The notes: generated by a model not told the origin, from the letters alone. 64,000 bases of DNA from Bradyrhizobium sp. ORS 278 (GCF_000026145.1 NC_009445.1:2728001-2792000), one strand, 5' to 3'; shown: positions 37,583-45,607, counted from the first letter of the stretch. Numbers and translations: made by a program.

Positions 37583-37744
37583 GCGCCCTCTCCCCTTGTG
37601 GGAGAGGGCATCGCCGGCCTCTCGGTGCACTCGGTTGGGTGAGGGGTCTATCGCCGCGTGCAAAACTCGTGGAGAGAAACCCCTCACCCAACCGAACCTG
37701 CTGCACCATCCTACATGCCCTCTCCCACAAGGGGAGAGGGCGCA
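37583..37744. repeat. Hairpin repeat element, copy 1
   Basis: Outer arms GCGCCCTCTCCCC ... GGGGAGAGGGCGC, each itself containing a CTCTCCC-CTTGTG-GGAGAG-type hairpin, and an inner pair GGTTGGGTGAGGGG ... CCCCTCACCCAACC. A second, diverged copy lies in the same orientation 1 kb away. Confidence 0.85.
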
Positions 37745-37882
37745 ATCATGAGCGGTGCACTCGAAGCGCCGTTCGAACATCTTCCGTTTCACAGTCTCAA
37801 ACAGCGCGGGACATAGCGTCTCGTTCCCGCGGCGCATCGCGCCCAAGGTGATGAAACTTGCGTCCCTCACAATCACGCAAGG

Positions 37883-37986
37883 GCGCGGGGAATGCCGGGT
37901 GAAGGCCTCACCCATGGCCCGCCTGCAGAAAGATAAGCAGGCGGCAGTCACCACAGGTTCAGCCGACCATCCGGCATTCCCCGCGC
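37883..37986. repeat. Branched inverted-repeat element (possible structured RNA)
   Basis: A perfect 16-bp stem (GCGCGGGGAATGCCGG at 37883-37898 with its complement at 37971-37986) encloses 72 bp. The interior has a 6-bp hairpin (GGGTGA...TCACCC, 37897-37913) and a perfect 8-bp hairpin (CCGCCTGC at 37919-37926, GCAGGCGG at 37937-37944, loop AGAAAGATAA). The whole would fold into a three- or four-way junction. Expression and strand are unknown. Confidence 0.7.
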
Positions 37987-38372
37987 GATGTCTTCACGCT
38001 TATACGCGATCTCCCCGGTGTGCCGGCTCGTAGACACCGTCGCCCGTGCGATGCGGAGCACCACACGAACTTGACGCCTGCGTCGGGGCGCCAGGACCAC
38101 GCGATTTCACGTCCGCAGCCAAGCCGTTCGTCCGCGCATCCTGTCGGACACGCTGCGGCTCACCGCGGCCATCGCATCCCCGCCTCGCGTGTCGTGACGA
38201 TCGCGCGCTACGCCCCTTGCTTGAGGCGGGATGGGGGGAGGAGACCATGAATTCTGAAAAATAGCAAGAAAATTATTTTTTGTGGAAGTTTGTGCGAGGC
38301 CAATGACACTGTCGCTAGGACCGCAGGTCTGTCGCCAATGAAGCGCGTCGCACGTTACAGCACACTTTCACG

Positions 38373-38509
38373 CCTCACCCTGAGGAGCGCGCCACTTGGC
38401 GCGCGTCTCGAAGGGCGAGGCCCGGCCAAGGCCTCATGGTTCGAGACGCGCCGACATGCAGACCGTCCATCGTGGCATGACCGGTGCGCGGCGCTCCTCA
38501 CCATGAGGG
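38373..38509. repeat. Palindromic repeat (CCTCAC..TGAGGAGCGC type)
   Basis: Outer arms CCTCACCCTGAGGAGCGC and GCGCTCCTCACCATGAGG (15 of 18 positions pair), with an inner pair GCGCGTCTCGAA / TTCGAGACGCGC. Style matches dispersed repeats of Bradyrhizobium relatives. Confidence 0.8.
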
Positions 38510-38577
38510 GCCAGCTCCGAAGTCAGAGCTGCACATGAACCATGAGCCGCGTCGCCGCGGGCACGATGGTCATGACT

Positions 38578-38735
38578 GCGCCCTCGCCCCTTGTGGGAGA
38601 GGGCATGGACGGCGGTGCAACGAACTCGGCCGGGTGAGGGGTCTGTCGCAACGAGTTTCGCTCGCGGAGAGAACCCCTCACCGGACCGAGCCTGCGGGTC
38701 GGCCGATGCTGCCCTCTCCCACAAGGGGCGAGGGC
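38578..38735. repeat. Hairpin repeat element, copy 2
   Basis: Same organisation and orientation as 37583-37744: GCGCCCTCGCCCCTTGTG arms, GGGTGAGGGGTCTGTCGC and GAGAGAACCCCTCACC in the middle, and CCCTCTCCCACAAGGGGCGAGGG at the right (described by position). It lies about 1 kb from copy 1. Confidence 0.85.
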
Positions 38736-38892
38736 TCTGCATTGCACAGCGGTGCGAAGGTTACGGGTGTGTTTAAACGCGAGTGCAGCATCGACCGTGA
38801 GCAGCGTGCTCATGTCGATGGGGCAAATGACGATGCCTTGCGCGCGCTGACGTGAGGCGGACGAGCAGCGCGCGCCGGTGCATCAGCCCAGC

Positions 38893-40008
38893 CTAACAAA
38901 TATGCGCGCCCTGCGTCTCCACATACACCGCGTACAGCGACTGGCTTGCGGTCATGAACAGGCGGTTGCGCTTCTTGCCGCCGAAGCAGACGTTGGCGCA
39001 GATCTCGGGCAGCTTGATCTGGCCGATGCGCTGGCCGTCGGGGGCGAAGATGTGGACGCCGTCATAGCCTTCGCCGACCCAACCGGCGCCGACCCAGATG
39101 TTGCCGTCGATGTCGACGCGCAGGCCGTCGGCGAAGCCCGACCTGCCGTCCAGCGCCATGTCGATGAAGGCCTTGGGGTTGGACAGCTTGTCGCCGTTGA
39201 TGTCGTATTGCCAGATCACGTTCTTGGCGTTGGGATAGTGCGTGATGCCGGTGTCGCAGACATAGAGCTTCTTGTAGTCTTGGCTGAAGGCGATGCCGTT
39301 CGGCTTGAACGGCTCGTCGGCCACCTTGGTGACGACGCCGGACTGCGCGTCGACGCGGTACACCGCTTCCTTCTGGAACGGCTGGTTGGAGCCGTTGCGC
39401 ACGTTCTGGCCTTCATAGAGGTTGATCGAGCCGTAGCCGGGATCGGTGAACCAGATCGACTTGTCGGCGGGATTGACGACCATGTCGTTCGGGCCGTTGA
39501 GCGGCTTGCCGTTGGCCTGCTCGGCGAGAACCGTCACGGTCCCGTTGTGTTCAAAGCGCACGAGGCGGGTGCGCTCCGCCGAGATCTGCCGTCCCTCATA
39601 GTCGAAGCTGTTGCCGTTCGACTCGTTGGAGGGTTTGCGGAACTGCTGCGAGATGTGGCCGTCGTCGTCGAGATAGCGCAACTGCCTGTTGTTCGGGATG
39701 TCGCTCCAGACGAGATACTGGCCCTGCGTGTTCCAGGCCGGTCCTTCCGCCCACAGGCAACCGGTGAACAGGCGCTTGATCGTGGTGTTGCCGACCTTGG
39801 CCTTGAAGCGCTTCTCATCGATCACGACGATGTCGGGATCGGGATAGCGCTGCGGCTCGGCACTCGGCCCGTAGTCGCGGGCGAGGGCCGGCGAAACCGC
39901 CGCAGCCGCAGCGGCAAAACCTGCCACGCCCTTGAGGAGCGTGCGCCGGTCGAAGCGATCAGCTTCGGCCGGCAAGTCCTGCGCGATAGCGTGTCGTGAA
40001 TTCGTCAT
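38893..40008 (-). CDS. SMP-30/gluconolactonase family protein, Tat-exported
   Basis: A 371-residue six-bladed beta-propeller of the SMP-30/LRE family. The start is the ATG with GGAGGAG upstream; the frame runs on upstream only as antisense to the next gene. The leader RRTLLKGVAGFAAAAAAVSPALA (about residues 21-43) is a twin-arginine signal. Metal-site pieces are LWAEGPAW, LNGPNDMVV, DPGYGS and GFADGLRVDIDGN, with the conserved Glu, Asn and Asp. Members hydrolyse lactones (gluconolactone, lactone intermediates) with Ca or Zn. The export signal points to a periplasmic lactonase. The lactone is unknown. Confidence 0.92.
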   Translation of the reverse strand: MTNSRHAIAQDLPAEADRFDRRTLLKGVAGFAAAAAAVSPALARDYGPSAEPQRYPDPDIVVIDEKRFKAKVGNTTIKRLFTGCLWAEGPAWNTQGQYLVWSDIPNNRQLRYLDDDGHISQQFRKPSNESNGNSFDYEGRQISAERTRLVRFEHNGTVTVLAEQANGKPLNGPNDMVVNPADKSIWFTDPGYGSINLYEGQNVRNGSNQPFQKEAVYRVDAQSGVVTKVADEPFKPNGIAFSQDYKKLYVCDTGITHYPNAKNVIWQYDINGDKLSNPKAFIDMALDGRSGFADGLRVDIDGNIWVGAGWVGEGYDGVHIFAPDGQRIGQIKLPEICANVCFGGKKRNRLFMTASQSLYAVYVETQGAHIC

Positions 40009-40136
40009 GGTCTCCTCCAAACATTTTTTGTTGGGAGGCGACCATACGACGAAATCGTGGCTTTCAGCGGGTTGTTCGGATAAAAAACAACTTGAGATAG
40101 TTTGCGCTGCGAAGATGATTTTGCGCGATGCAGCGC

Positions 40137-41051
40137 TCAGATCGGATCCCAGCCGAAAATATCCGCGGAGCGATCGAGCTTGTAGAACGACGGCTTCAGC
40201 GCGGGCATGCCGTGTTCGGCGATGGTCTGCGGCGTCCAGCCTTCGCCGCGATGCACCGAGCGCAGCGGACGCGACTGACCCATCAGGAAGATCTCGTTCA
40301 TGCGCACGGCAAAGATCTGGCCGGTGACGTCCTTCGAGGCATCGCCCAGCAGATAGGCGACGACCGGTGCGATCTTCTCCGGCCCCATCCGCTTCATGCG
40401 CTCGACGCGCTCCTTCTCGGCCTCGGTCTCCGCCGGGATGGTCCCGATCATGCGGCTCCAGGCGAACGGCGAGACGCAGTTCGAGCGCACGTTGAAGCGG
40501 CCCATGTCGAGCGCGATCGACTTCGACAGGCCGACGATGCCGAGCTTGGCGGCGGCGTAGTTCGCCTGGCCATAATTGCCGATCAGGCCCGAGGTCGAGG
40601 TGAAGTGCACGAACGAGCCGCTCTCCTGCTCGCGGAACAGCCGCGCCGCGGAGTGCGACACATAGAACGAGCCCATCAGGTGCACCTTGATGACGGCCTC
40701 GAACGCCTCGATGCTCATCTTGTGGAAGATCATGTCGCGCAGGATGCCGGCATTGTTCACCACGCCGTCGAGCTTGCCGAAATGATCGGTCGCGGCCTTC
40801 ACGATTCTGCTGGCGGGGATGGCCTCGGACACGCTTTCGAAATTCGCAACCGCGGTGCCGCCGGCCTTCCGGATCTCCTCGACCACTTCCTCCGCGGGCG
40901 CGGCGCTGGTGCCCGAGCCGTCGGAAGCGACGCCGGGATCGTTGACGACGACCTTGGCGCCTTCGGCGGCACACAGCAGCGCGATCTCGCGCCCGATGCC
41001 GCGGCCGGCGCCGGTGACGATGACGACTTTGTCCTGAAGCGATTTGGTCAT
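40137..41051 (-). CDS. SDR of MFE-2 (HSD17B4) type, 3-hydroxyacyl-CoA dehydrogenase
   Basis: A 304-residue SDR from the ATG of TKSLQDKVVIVTGAGRGIG. Distinct features of the multifunctional-enzyme-2 dehydrogenase unit are NDPGVASDGSG, NNAGILRDMIFHKM, KVHLMGSFYVSH, TSTSGLIGNYGQANYAAAK and a C-terminal extension of about 50 residues (GWTPQTIAEHGMPALK). It probably oxidises 3-hydroxyacyl-CoA with NAD in breakdown of branched or cyclic acids. Separated from the thiolase-like gene by about 170 bp on the same strand. Confidence 0.92.
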   Translation of the reverse strand: MTKSLQDKVVIVTGAGRGIGREIALLCAAEGAKVVVNDPGVASDGSGTSAAPAEEVVEEIRKAGGTAVANFESVSEAIPASRIVKAATDHFGKLDGVVNNAGILRDMIFHKMSIEAFEAVIKVHLMGSFYVSHSAARLFREQESGSFVHFTSTSGLIGNYGQANYAAAKLGIVGLSKSIALDMGRFNVRSNCVSPFAWSRMIGTIPAETEAEKERVERMKRMGPEKIAPVVAYLLGDASKDVTGQIFAVRMNEIFLMGQSRPLRSVHRGEGWTPQTIAEHGMPALKPSFYKLDRSADIFGWDPI

Positions 41052-41223
41052 GGTGGTTTCCTTGGCTTGATGTGAGAATCTGCTCCGGCCATGGGCCGCT
41101 GGCAACCGCATCTGAGGATCTGAGTGGTTCGCGAGAAAGCCCGACTCAAATCTGCACCATCACATGCGATCGCCATGGAGTAGGGACGGAGCGAGGGAGA
41201 GGGCTCCAGGATGATGGATGTCA

Positions 41224-42363
41224 CTATCTCTCGTTGGTGAAGATGATCGTGCCCGACGCGGCGAACATGCCGCCGACGCCGTGACACACCGAGATTTTCG
41301 CATTCGGCACCTGCGCCGGCGCGATGCCGCGCATCTGGCGGACGCTCTCCTGCAGCGCATACATGCCGTACATGCCGGAATGCATGTAGGACAGGCCGCC
41401 GCCATTGGTGTTCAGCGGCAGCTTGCCGCCGGGGCGCGTGTGGCCGGCGGCGATGAACGGGCCGGTCTCCTCATGCGGCATGAAGCCGAGATCGCCGAGG
41501 CCGAACAGCGGCAGATGCGCGAAGGCGTCGTAGATCATCAGATGATCGACGTCGGCGTGCGTGATGCCGGCTTCCTTGAAGGCGAGGGGACCTGCGATCT
41601 TGAAGGCGCGCGAGGAGGTGAAGGTCTCCATCTGGCTGACCATCGGCGTCTCCACGCTCTCGCCGGTGCCGAGAATGTACACCGGCTTCTGCGGGAAATC
41701 CTTGGCGCGATCGGCCGAGGTCAGGATCAGCGCGCCGCCGCCGTCGGTGACCAGGCAGCATTGCAGCAGCCGGAACGGATAGGCGATCATGCGCGAGTTC
41801 AGCACGTCCTCGACCGTGATCGTGTCCTTCATCATCGCGCGCGGATTCTTCGCCGCCCATTCGCGCTGCACCACCGCCACCATCGCGAGCTGCTCATGGG
41901 TGATGCCGTAGGTCTTCATGTAGCGCAGCACGGGAATCGGAAACATGCTGGGCGGGCCGTAGACGCCGAACGGCGCCTCGAACTGGCCCTGCAGGCTGTC
42001 GGCCGGAATCGAGCGCGGCAGCTTGCCGATCATCGACTTGCCGCTTTCGGCATGGGTGATCAGCACGGTCTTGCACAGCCCGGCCTCGATCGCCGCCGCC
42101 GCGTGGCGGACATGCAGCATGAAGGAGCAGCCGCCGACCGAGGTGCCGTCCACCCAGGTCGGCGTGATGCCGAGGTAATGACACATCTGCTGCGGCGTCT
42201 CGACCGCGGTGGCGAAGCCGTCGATGTCGCTGAGTTTCAGCCCGGCGTCGGCGATGGCGTTGAGCGCGGCGTCCGCATGCAACTGGATCTGCGACATGTT
42301 CGGGATGACGCCGAGCTCGGTGGTCTCGGCCGCGCCGACGACGGCAACCTGGTTTCTGCGCAT
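41224..42363 (-). CDS. SCP-x-type thiolase-like protein (possible Ltp2-type aldolase)
   Basis: A 379-residue thiolase-superfamily protein. The N-terminal half has DGTSVGGCSFMLHVRHAAAAIEAG and the C-terminal half LNTNGGGLSYMHSGMYG and SVCHGVGGMFAASG. The canonical catalytic His (NPHGG) is replaced here by Asn. It lies 4 bp after a DUF35 zinc-ribbon/OB gene, the same pairing as Ltp2 with ChsH2, which form a retro-aldolase on side-chain CoA thioesters. It may therefore cleave 3-hydroxyacyl-CoA rather than perform thiolysis. It is usually annotated as acetyl-CoA acetyltransferase; the exact reaction is unknown. Confidence 0.87.
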   Translation of the reverse strand: MRRNQVAVVGAAETTELGVIPNMSQIQLHADAALNAIADAGLKLSDIDGFATAVETPQQMCHYLGITPTWVDGTSVGGCSFMLHVRHAAAAIEAGLCKTVLITHAESGKSMIGKLPRSIPADSLQGQFEAPFGVYGPPSMFPIPVLRYMKTYGITHEQLAMVAVVQREWAAKNPRAMMKDTITVEDVLNSRMIAYPFRLLQCCLVTDGGGALILTSADRAKDFPQKPVYILGTGESVETPMVSQMETFTSSRAFKIAGPLAFKEAGITHADVDHLMIYDAFAHLPLFGLGDLGFMPHEETGPFIAAGHTRPGGKLPLNTNGGGLSYMHSGMYGMYALQESVRQMRGIAPAQVPNAKISVCHGVGGMFAASGTIIFTNER

Positions 42364-42367
42364 CGGC

Positions 42368-42781
42368 TCAGCCCTTCGCCGGTCGGAACAGGGGCAGGGT
42401 GATCTGCTCGTCCAGCGGCTCGAAGGTGACTTCGAGCGGCATGTCGAGCTCCAGCGACTCCGGTGTCTGCGGGCAGCCGGTGATGTTGCTCATCATGCGC
42501 GGCCCTTCCTCCAGCGCAACGACGGCGATCGCGTAAGGCGGCGTGAAGCCGGGCGCGGCCGGGCGATGGTTGATCACGTAGCTGTAGAGCGTGCCTTTGC
42601 CAGACGCCTTGAAGATGCTCACCTTCCGGGAGGCGCATGATGGACAGAACGGTCGCGGCGGAAAATAGACGTGCGCGCAGGCGTCGCAGCGCTGCAGCCG
42701 CAGCTCGCCGGCTTTGGTGCCGTCCCAGAAATGCTGCGTCTCCGGTGTGGGCTTCGGGCGTGCGCGCATCGGCTCGGCCAT
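42368..42781 (-). CDS. Zn-ribbon/OB-fold partner protein (DUF35)
   Basis: A 137-residue protein of the DUF35 type. A zinc ribbon (CDAC then CPSC, about residues 32-51) precedes an OB fold (GTLYSYVINHRPAAPGF, PYAIAVVALEEGPRMMSNITGC). These small proteins form complexes with thiolase-like enzymes and channel the CoA ester. Its stop is 4 bp from the start of the thiolase-like gene, supporting a complex. The start ATG is preceded by GGAGAACAATCCGG. Confidence 0.91.
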   Translation of the reverse strand: MAEPMRARPKPTPETQHFWDGTKAGELRLQRCDACAHVYFPPRPFCPSCASRKVSIFKASGKGTLYSYVINHRPAAPGFTPPYAIAVVALEEGPRMMSNITGCPQTPESLELDMPLEVTFEPLDEQITLPLFRPAKG

Positions 42782-42970
42782 CCGGATTGTTCTCCCTGCG
42801 GCGGGCTCCGTCGCCCGTTCCTTTGCTGTTTTGATGCGCCATTTGGTGGAGGGGCGTCAACGGTCCATCGTGCTGCGCATGCGGCTCTCCTGGTGGTGCA
42901 GAGGTGTCGTGGTGGCAATTGCCGCCCGATGAAAATTGGTCTTTGATGCGATCACATGATCGGAGTTCAG
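42782..42970. other. Divergent intergenic region
   Basis: 189 bp between the DUF35 gene and the AtuA-type gene. It should hold promoters for both directions; no motif stands out. Confidence 0.35.
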
Positions 42971-43306
42971 ATGAAGCTGCGCGATATCGCCCATTCCAGG
43001 ACCGGCGACAAAGGGGACACCTCGAACATCTCGGTCATCGCCTATGATCCCAGGCACTATCCGCTGCTGCTCGCAGAGGTGACGGCGGAGCGGGTCAGGG
43101 CGCACTTTGCCGGCATTGTCTTGGGGGAGGTGGTCCGCTATGAGCTGCCCAACATCGCGGCGCTGAACTTCGTGATGAGCCGTGCGCTCGGCGGCGGGGT
43201 GACGCGCTCGCTGGCGCTGGATGCGCACGGCAAGTCGCTGAGTTCCGCGCTGCTCGATCTCGATATTTCGGCTGATGCCGCTGACCCAAGTCTAGACCCA
43301 AGTTAG
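42971..43306 (+). CDS. AtuA-type C-terminal domain protein
   Basis: A 111-residue protein that matches the C-terminal part of AtuA-type proteins from acyclic terpene utilisation: MKLRDIAHSRTGDKGDTSNISVIAYD, then PNIAALNFVMSRALGGG and SLALDAHGK. Here it stands alone. The second ATG was chosen, six bases after GGAG; an ATG 15 bp upstream is also in frame. The biochemical role of this domain is not established. It is tightly followed (6 bp) by the amidase, so the two are likely co-expressed. Confidence 0.8.
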   Translation: MKLRDIAHSRTGDKGDTSNISVIAYDPRHYPLLLAEVTAERVRAHFAGIVLGEVVRYELPNIAALNFVMSRALGGGVTRSLALDAHGKSLSSALLDLDISADAADPSLDPS

Positions 43307-43312
43307 GATGCC

Positions 43313-44665
43313 ATGACCGCTGCCAATCCGACCCTCGCCGCGCTCGCCGACGATCTCGCCGCGGGACGCACGACCTCGCGCAAGCTGGTCGAGGACTGTC
43401 TCGTCCGCATCGCCGATCCGGCCGGCGAAGGCCAGCGCGCCTTCATCCACGTCGACAAGGACGCGGCGCTTTCGGCCGCCGACGGCATGGACGCGCTGCG
43501 CAAGGCCAATGCCGCGCCGTCGGCGTTCGCGGGCATTCCCGTGTCGATCAAGGACCTGTTCGACATCAAGGGTCAGGTGACCCGCGCCGGCTCGCGCGCG
43601 CTGGAGGATTCGGCGCCGGCCGAAGCGGATGCGCCCGCGGTGGCGCGGCTGCGCAAGGCCGGCTTCGTCGTGATCGGCCGCACCAACATGACCGAGTTCG
43701 CCTATTCCGGCATCGGCATCAATCCGCATTACGGCACGCCGAAGAGCGCGTGGAAGCGCGAGGTCGGCTATGTGCCCGGCGGCTCGTCCTCGGGCGCCGC
43801 GGTCTCGGTCGCCGACCGCATGGCCTATGGCGCGCTCGGCACCGATACCGGCGGCTCCTGCCGCATCCCTGCGGCGTTCAACGGCATCACCGGCTACAAG
43901 CCGACCCAGGCGCGCGTGCCGCTCGACGGCGGCGTGCCGCTGTCGTCGACGCTCGACAGCTTCGGCCCGCTCGCCAACACCGTGGCCTGCTGCGCGGTGC
44001 TGGACTCCGTGCTGGCTGACGAGCCGATCCGGCCGCTGGCGTCACGTCCCGTGAAGGGGCTGCGGCTCGCGGTGCCGACGACCATCGTGCTCGACGAGCT
44101 CGATGCCGAGGTGGCCGAAACGTTCGAGCGGGCGCTGGACACTCTCGCGAGACAGGGCGCGCTGATCGAGCGCATCGAATTTCCCGAGTTTCTCGATGTC
44201 GGCGTCATCGGCATGAAGGGCGGCTTTGCCGCCGCCGAGAGCTACGCGTGGCATCGCTTCCTGTTGACCGCCAAGGGCGACGTCTACGACCCCCGCGTCT
44301 CCGTGCGCATCCTGCGCGGCGAGGCGATCACAGTGCCCGACTACATCGAGATGCTCAACGCCCGCCGCTCCCTGGTGACGCGCGCCGCCGCGCGCATCGC
44401 GCCCTACGACGCGCTGGTGATGCCGACCACGGCCAACGCGCCGCCGAAAATCGCCGACCTCGCCGACGACGCCGCCTTCGCGCGGGAAAACATCCGTGCG
44501 CTGCGCAACTGCACATTCATCAACATGATCGACGGCTGCGCCATCTCGCTGCCGGCCCATCGCCACGGCGAGGTCCCGGTCGGCCTGATGCTGGCGCAGT
44601 CCGGCGGCAACGACCGCAAGCTGCTGGAGATCGCGGCGGGGATCGAGGGCGTCGTGCGGGGGTGA
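43313..44665 (+). CDS. Amidase signature enzyme
   Basis: A 450-residue amidase-signature hydrolase. The Ser-cisSer-Lys triad is visible: Lys80 (PVSIKDLFD), Ser158 (GGSSSGAA) and Ser182 (TDTGGSCRIPA). Sequence around these is intact, so it should be active. These enzymes hydrolyse amides, including aryl amides and carbamoyl compounds; the genome context (AtuA-type domain, CoA genes) does not fix the substrate. It is not a GatA: the surrounding motifs and absence of gatB/gatC argue against that. It converges on the degenerate GT51 gene with only 15 bp between. Confidence 0.92.
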   Translation: MTAANPTLAALADDLAAGRTTSRKLVEDCLVRIADPAGEGQRAFIHVDKDAALSAADGMDALRKANAAPSAFAGIPVSIKDLFDIKGQVTRAGSRALEDSAPAEADAPAVARLRKAGFVVIGRTNMTEFAYSGIGINPHYGTPKSAWKREVGYVPGGSSSGAAVSVADRMAYGALGTDTGGSCRIPAAFNGITGYKPTQARVPLDGGVPLSSTLDSFGPLANTVACCAVLDSVLADEPIRPLASRPVKGLRLAVPTTIVLDELDAEVAETFERALDTLARQGALIERIEFPEFLDVGVIGMKGGFAAAESYAWHRFLLTAKGDVYDPRVSVRILRGEAITVPDYIEMLNARRSLVTRAAARIAPYDALVMPTTANAPPKIADLADDAAFARENIRALRNCTFINMIDGCAISLPAHRHGEVPVGLMLAQSGGNDRKLLEIAAGIEGVVRG

Positions 44666-44680
44666 GGCGGCAGCAAGCGA

Positions 44681-45439
44681 TCAGGGATTGTGGGGCGGGG
44701 CAGCGATCAAGGACAGTGGTGTCGCCTTGGCGGCGCTCGCCTGTGCCTCGTCGATGAGGCCGGCTGACAGCATTTTGTCGAGGATGTAACTGCGTCGCTC
44801 GCTGTCGCGTTCAGAGGGCGTCGGCACCTGGAAACGCGCGATGAGCAGGGCGATCTCGCCGATGTCGAGGTCTGTCAGGGGCTTGCCGAAATGCGCGGTT
44901 GCCGCCGCTGCGACGCCGTAGGCGTTGCGGCCGAGATAGCTGTCGTTCAGGTAGGATTCCAGAATTCGATCGCGCGACAAGGTTCGTTCCAGACGGCCCA
45001 TGAAGACCGTGCTTCCGATGTGCCAATCCAGGCCGCGGCAACAGTCTGAAGCCAGGACATGCAGGCAATGGCGGGTGACCGCAAACGTGATCCTCGTATC
45101 GGGCCGTCCGTCACTCTTGACAACGGCCGCCAATAGCGCCGGCAGAACGAGATTGGGTCGCGTCTGAAAGTCGGAGCCCGTCGACGCGACGACGGCTTGG
45201 CGCAGCAGCGGGGGCATGTCGGCCAGCGGCATGTAGGGCGATCCTGCTTCGAGCGGACATAGATGGCCCGTGCCGGGCAGCGCCGCGATCTCGGCTTCGG
45301 TAGGGACGCCGAGGTGATATTCGGCGTACCAGATCGCATAGCCGGCGGCGTAAAGCAGCAGCATGACGGCGAGCGAGAGCACGGCCAGAATCGACTTGCC
45401 GAACAGAATGAGAAAGCGCCGGGTGCGTGGATGGTGCAT
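44681..45439 (-). CDS. GT51-like peptidoglycan glycosyltransferase, degenerate active site
   Basis: A 252-residue protein with one N-terminal membrane anchor (about residues 14-34) and a GT51-like fold. The second catalytic-region motif is well kept (RILESYLNDSYLGRNAYGVAAAATAHFGK, residues 158-186, with Glu161). The first is not: active enzymes have A-T-E-D-x-x-F, here ASTGSDF (residues 85-91), so the catalytic Glu is replaced by Thr87. The G-G-S-T-I-T-Q-Q acceptor motif is also lost (RITFAVTRHCL). It has no transpeptidase domain. It may be an inactive regulator or scaffold of cell-wall synthesis, or a decaying gene; the intact frame and membrane anchor argue for a functional non-enzyme. Confidence 0.8.
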   Translation of the reverse strand: MHHPRTRRFLILFGKSILAVLSLAVMLLLYAAGYAIWYAEYHLGVPTEAEIAALPGTGHLCPLEAGSPYMPLADMPPLLRQAVVASTGSDFQTRPNLVLPALLAAVVKSDGRPDTRITFAVTRHCLHVLASDCCRGLDWHIGSTVFMGRLERTLSRDRILESYLNDSYLGRNAYGVAAAATAHFGKPLTDLDIGEIALLIARFQVPTPSERDSERRSYILDKMLSAGLIDEAQASAAKATPLSLIAAPPHNP

Positions 45440-45549
45440 CGTCAGAGGATTTGGTTCCGCCCGAAGCGTTCCGGTTCAACGGGGGAGTTCCGGCGCGATG
45501 CCAAGCATCCTGGAAACGGGTGGCGGTCGGCGCTCATTCTGTCGCATCC

Positions 45550-45593
45550 TCGTCATTCCGGGCTCGTCGCTTCGCGCCGCCCAGGAATGACAG
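45550..45593. repeat. Short GTCATTCC inverted repeat
   Basis: GTCATTCC (45552-45559) and GGAATGAC (45584-45591) around a GC-rich spacer, a short relative of the other intergenic repeats, in the divergent gap before the 2OG oxygenase gene. Confidence 0.6.
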
Positions 45594-45607
45594 CTGGGAT
45601 TGATTGA

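Larger units (their letters stand above)
37518..38892. other. 1.37 kb repeat-built gap without genes
   Basis: No credible gene was seen between the converging ppc and SMP-30 genes. The gap contains two direct copies of an approximately 160-bp hairpin element (37583 and 38578), a branched inverted-repeat element (37883-37986), another palindromic element (38373-38509), and a region (about 37745-38270) whose minus-strand translation resembles spurious ORFs I recall as dispersed through Bradyrhizobium genomes. A five-codon open frame with an excellent ribosome site (38247-38264, MNSEK) is also present. AT content rises at 38255-38300. Confidence 0.7.

Noticed and set aside
37745..38270. Several short open frames on both strands in the repeat gap
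   Set aside because: They lie inside inverted-repeat DNA, lack ribosome sites and resemble spurious ORFs commonly called in dispersed repeats.
37517..38893. CRISPR array or transposon in the repeat-filled gap
   Set aside because: Repeats are of different kinds and lengths with no regular spacer period, and no transposase remnant was recognised.
38893..40974. 693-residue reading of the SMP-30 frame
   Set aside because: Only the last 371 residues form the SMP-30 protein with its Tat signal and ribosome site; the upstream part is antisense-frame sequence over the neighbouring SDR gene.
43313..44665. GatA subunit of the tRNA amidotransferase
   Set aside because: Amidase triad is present but no gatB/gatC lies nearby and the flanking motifs are those of general amidases.
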